A DNA stretch of 64,000 nt from Roseovarius sp. M141 (lineage in GTDB: Bacteria > Pseudomonadota > Alphaproteobacteria > Rhodobacterales > Rhodobacteraceae). Below, one piece after another: positions 61,312-64,000 of the stretch (the first letter of the stretch is position 1; the number at the start of each line of letters is the position of its first letter). The translations under genes and the position numbers were made by a program. The stretch is taken from assembly GCF_024355225.1 (NCBI RefSeq), contig NZ_VCNH01000008.1, forward strand, positions 2,356,001 through 2,420,000. Direction: 5' to 3'. The notes beneath the pieces are model-generated. The model was not told the origin of the DNA. It ran no database searches and was given only the letters and a program-made list of their open reading frames with translations.

Positions 61312-61784
61312 AAAATATCCACGTCTCCACCACCATCAACGGCGATGACGCCGAATTTGTCTGCGCGCCCGAGGAAACCCTGCTGGACGCATTGCGAAAC
61401 CGCCTCGGCCTGAGCGGCGCCAAGGAGGGCTGCGGCACCGGCGATTGCGGCGCCTGCACTGTGGAAATGGACGGGCGGCTGGTCTGCTCCTGTCTGGTCC
61501 TTGGCGCCGAGGTGCAGGATGCCCAGATCAAGACGGTCGAAGGCATGGCCATCGGCGAGGCGCTGCACCCCTTGCAGCAGGCGTTTATCGACCACGCGGC
61601 GCTGCAATGCGGCATCTGCACCCCCGGCATTCTGGTCGCGGCGAAAACCCTGCTGGAGCGTAACCCCGACCCGAGTGATACCGAAATCCGCTATTGGCTG
61701 GCCGGCAATCTGTGCCGCTGCACCGGCTATGACAAGATCATCAAGGCTGTCCAGATCGCAGCCGCCGACATGAGAGGCGCATGA
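61308..61784 (+). CDS. Xanthine dehydrogenase-family [2Fe-2S] (small) subunit
   Basis: This 158-residue subunit binds two [2Fe-2S] clusters. The N-terminal plant-ferredoxin-type cluster uses Cys42, Cys47, Cys50 and Cys62 (EGCGTGDCGACTVEM and CSCL). The C-terminal cluster uses cysteines in LQCGICTPGIL and GNLCRCTGYDKI. The start overlaps the previous stop (ATGA) and the large-subunit gene follows one base after the stop. Confidence 0.95.
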   Translation: MKNIHVSTTINGDDAEFVCAPEETLLDALRNRLGLSGAKEGCGTGDCGACTVEMDGRLVCSCLVLGAEVQDAQIKTVEGMAIGEALHPLQQAFIDHAALQCGICTPGILVAAKTLLERNPDPSDTEIRYWLAGNLCRCTGYDKIIKAVQIAAADMRGA

Positions 61785-61785
61785 T

Positions 61786-64000
61786 ATGAACGTCGTTTCC
61801 AAAACCAAAGCGGACTTCAAGGTCGTCGGCACCCGCGTTGCGCGCCCCGATGGCGTGGACAAGGTGACGGGCCGCGCGCTCTATGGCGCTGACTTCTCGG
61901 TGCCGGGGATGCAGGTCGGTCTGATCCTGCGCAGCCCGCACGCCCATGCGATCATCAACAGCATCGACGCGTCCGACGCACTGGCCCTGCCCGGCGTCAA
62001 GGCGGTCGTGACCTCCGCCGATCTGGGCCTTCCCGAGGACGAAAGCCTGCGCGACGTGCAGGACAACTGCATGGCGCGCGGCAAGGTGCTGTATGACGGC
62101 CACGCCGTCGCCGCCGTCGCCGCCAAGGACATGGTGACCGCCAAGGCCGCGCTGAAACTGATCAAGGTGGACTACACACCCCTGCCCCATGTCACCGAGG
62201 TAGACGAGGCTATAAAGGTAGACGCGCCCGTGGTCCAAGAAGCGCGCGCCGACGACTCCGTGCCCGAGGGTAGCAGCCCCAACGTCACGCATTATTGCGA
62301 ATTCGGGCATGGCGATCTGGAGGCCGGTTTTGCCAGCGCCGACAAGATCATCGAGCGCAGCTTTACCACAGCCGCAACCCATCAGGGGTATATCGAGCCG
62401 CACGCCTGCCTTGCCACCTTCGGCAATGACGGCAAGGCCGATCTGTGGTGCTGCACCCAAGGTCAGTTTTTTGTGCGCGAGCTGTGCGCCGGCATCATGG
62501 AGATGGAAGCCAGCCAACTGCGCGTGACAGCCTCCGAAATCGGTGGCGGCTTCGGCGGCAAGACGACGGTGTTCATCGAACCTGTCGCGCTGGCCCTGTC
62601 CCGCAAGGCCGGCCGCCCGGTCAAGATCGTAATGAGCCGCGTCGACGTCTTTCGCGCCACCGGACCCACCGTGTCGTCCTCGATGGATGTGCGCATCGGC
62701 ATGACCAAGGATGGCCGCATCACCGCAGGCGAGGCCAAGCTGCGCTATCAGGGCGGCGCGTTTCCCTGCGTCACCGTCGATATGGGCGCCCAAGCTGCCT
62801 TTGCCGCCTACGACATGGAGGCTGTGCGCACCCAGGGCTGGAACGCGCTGACCAACCGCCCCAAGGAGGCCGCATACCGCGCACCCGGCGCACCGATGGC
62901 GATCTACGCGGTGGAAAGCGTGGTCGACGAACTGTGCCAGGAATTGGATCTGGACCCGCTGGACGTGCGCCTGAAAAACGCCGCCGACGCGGGCACCAAA
63001 GCCTCCTACGGCGTAACCTTCGACCAGATCGGCCTGCGCGCCACGCTGGAAGCCGCCAAGGAGCACGCGCACTACCACGCGCCGCTGGGCGAAAATCAGG
63101 GCCGCGGCCTTAGCTGTGGGTTCTGGTTCAACTTCGGCGGCAACACCTGCGTATCGCTGAACGTCAACAGCGACGGCACAGTCGGCGTGACCGAGGGCAA
63201 CCCCGATATCGGAGGCAGTCGCGCGTCGATCTCGATGATGGCCGCCGAAGAGATGGGCATCCCCTACGAAAAGGTCCGCACCGTCATCACTGACACCAAC
63301 AGCCTTGGTCACAACGACGTCACCGACGGCAGCCGCGTGACCTTTGCCGTGGGCCTTGCCACAATCGAGGCCGCGCGCGCCGCGATCCGCGTGATGTGCA
63401 GCCGCGTGGCGAAAATCTGGGGCATCGACGAGGATGCGGTCGTCTGGGAGGATGGCGCCGCCAAACCTTCTGGCCCGAACGCGGGCGATTTCGAGCCGAT
63501 GACACTGGCCGACATCGCCGCCATCGCGTCTGAAACCGGCGGGCCGATCGCGGGCCATCACGAGGTCAACGCCGAGGGCGCGGGCGTCAGCTTTGGTGTG
63601 CATCTGGCCGATGTGGAGGTCGATCCCGAGACAGGCGCGACGCAGGTATTGCGCTACACCGTCTTTCAGGACGCGGGCAAGGCCGTGCATCCCGACTATG
63701 TCGAAGGCCAGATGCAGGGCGGCGCGGTTCAGGGCATTGGCTGGGCGCTGAACGAGGAATATATCTATGGCGAGGATGGCCGCCTGCAAAACGCGGGCTT
63801 TCTCGATTATCGCATTCCGGTGGCCTCGGACCTACCCAATATCGACACGGTAATCCTGGAGATCCCCAACCCCGGCCACCCCTACGGCGTGCGCGGTGTG
63901 GGCGAAACACCGATTGTCCCGCCCCTCGCCGCCCTGTCGAACGCGGTCAGCCGCGCGGTGGGCGTGCGCCTGCACGAATTGCCGATGTCGCCGCCCAAGA
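61786..64000 (+). CDS. Xanthine dehydrogenase-family Mo/W-binding (large) subunit (partial)
   Basis: The frame is open from the ATG at 61786 to the end of the window (738 codons); only the C-terminal tail is missing. It carries the molybdopterin-cytosine-dinucleotide-type active site: ASEIGGGFGGKT, EAAYRAPGAP (Tyr364-Arg365-Ala366) and the conserved active-site Glu707 in GVGETPIVPP. The loop is not AYxCSFR, so this is not a form I CO dehydrogenase. The substrate is more likely an aldehyde, a purine or an aromatic/heterocyclic compound. It forms an operon with the medium and small subunits and is divergent from the tungstate transporter. Confidence 0.92.
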   Translation, partial: MNVVSKTKADFKVVGTRVARPDGVDKVTGRALYGADFSVPGMQVGLILRSPHAHAIINSIDASDALALPGVKAVVTSADLGLPEDESLRDVQDNCMARGKVLYDGHAVAAVAAKDMVTAKAALKLIKVDYTPLPHVTEVDEAIKVDAPVVQEARADDSVPEGSSPNVTHYCEFGHGDLEAGFASADKIIERSFTTAATHQGYIEPHACLATFGNDGKADLWCCTQGQFFVRELCAGIMEMEASQLRVTASEIGGGFGGKTTVFIEPVALALSRKAGRPVKIVMSRVDVFRATGPTVSSSMDVRIGMTKDGRITAGEAKLRYQGGAFPCVTVDMGAQAAFAAYDMEAVRTQGWNALTNRPKEAAYRAPGAPMAIYAVESVVDELCQELDLDPLDVRLKNAADAGTKASYGVTFDQIGLRATLEAAKEHAHYHAPLGENQGRGLSCGFWFNFGGNTCVSLNVNSDGTVGVTEGNPDIGGSRASISMMAAEEMGIPYEKVRTVITDTNSLGHNDVTDGSRVTFAVGLATIEAARAAIRVMCSRVAKIWGIDEDAVVWEDGAAKPSGPNAGDFEPMTLADIAAIASETGGPIAGHHEVNAEGAGVSFGVHLADVEVDPETGATQVLRYTVFQDAGKAVHPDYVEGQMQGGAVQGIGWALNEEYIYGEDGRLQNAGFLDYRIPVASDLPNIDTVILEIPNPGHPYGVRGVGETPIVPPLAALSNAVSRAVGVRLHELPMSPPK

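Noticed and set aside
61741..63789. Long open frame (682 codons) on the minus strand opposite the Mo/W hydroxylase large subunit
   Set aside because: The plus strand encodes an unmistakable molybdopterin-binding subunit continuous with the small-subunit gene. The antisense frame has no recognisable motif and arises from GC-biased codon use.
60448..64000. Annotation as aerobic carbon monoxide dehydrogenase coxMSL
   Set aside because: The gene order fits, but the AYxCSFR copper loop is replaced by AYRAPGAP, so CO oxidation is not supported.

Overview
This 64 kb window is high-GC, densely coded chromosomal DNA from an alphaproteobacterium. It is almost certainly a member of the Rhodobacterales (roseobacter/Rhodobacteraceae type). 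The evidence is the CtrA and SciP cell-cycle regulators, the lineage-typical DUF6456 and DUF6477 proteins, LexA boxes of the alphaproteobacterial GTTC-N7-GTTC form, LpxI instead of LpxH in the lipid A cluster, a non-pyrrolysine MttB homologue and a Rieske oxygenase of the quaternary-amine type. I see no rRNA, tRNA, CRISPR array, prophage or intact insertion sequence. Most genes are conserved housekeeping genes in tight operons with ATGA, GTGA or TGATG start/stop overlaps.

Layout. 0-1.6 kb: end of cobO, then cobQ (cobalamin synthesis). 1.6-5.8 kb: a minus-strand Mla-type lipid transport operon (STAS-fused MlaE, MlaF, a very long MlaD and a PqiC-like lipoprotein). 6.0-6.4 kb: a decayed RbbA/YhiH-type ABC ATPase. 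6.5-8.2 kb: divergent DUF6456 and DUF6477 genes with a consensus DnaA box between them. 8.3-18 kb: mttB-like methyltransferase, guaA, a P-loop ATPase, metA (acetyl-CoA type), a hydrolase, ppk2, a TetR regulator and an OafA-like acyltransferase. 18-23 kb: rplM-rpsI, thioesterase, trmFO, gluQ, hisI and an IscU-like scaffold. 23-28 kb: ligA-recG, followed by a 43-residue membrane protein gene preceded by a perfect LexA box. 28-29 kb: sciP and ctrA.

29-43 kb: mnmA, then the large minus-strand envelope operon pyrH-frr-uppS-cdsA-dxr-rseP-bamA-skp-fabZ-lpxA-lpxI-lpxB. It joins isoprenoid supply, phospholipid and lipid A synthesis and outer-membrane protein assembly. 42.7-53 kb: miaA, an AraC regulator, a lytic transglycosylase, ssb, a FemAB-like acyltransferase, typA, a DUF1330 protein, alaS and recA (with a LexA box). 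53-64 kb is the most accessory part. It holds a sulfotransferase, a four-gene catabolic operon (CntA-like Rieske oxygenase, two SDR dehydrogenases and a 3-hydroxyacyl-CoA dehydrogenase-family protein) with a C12 tract in its leader, a tupBCA-type tungstate transporter, and a divergent three-subunit molybdenum/tungsten hydroxylase whose large subunit runs off the end of the window.

The most novel candidate is the short membrane protein at 23243-23374, which appears to be under LexA control and may be a SidA-like checkpoint peptide. Next are the Rieske operon and the pairing of a tungstate importer with a Mo/W hydroxylase. All functions are inferred from reading the sequence; no database search was run.
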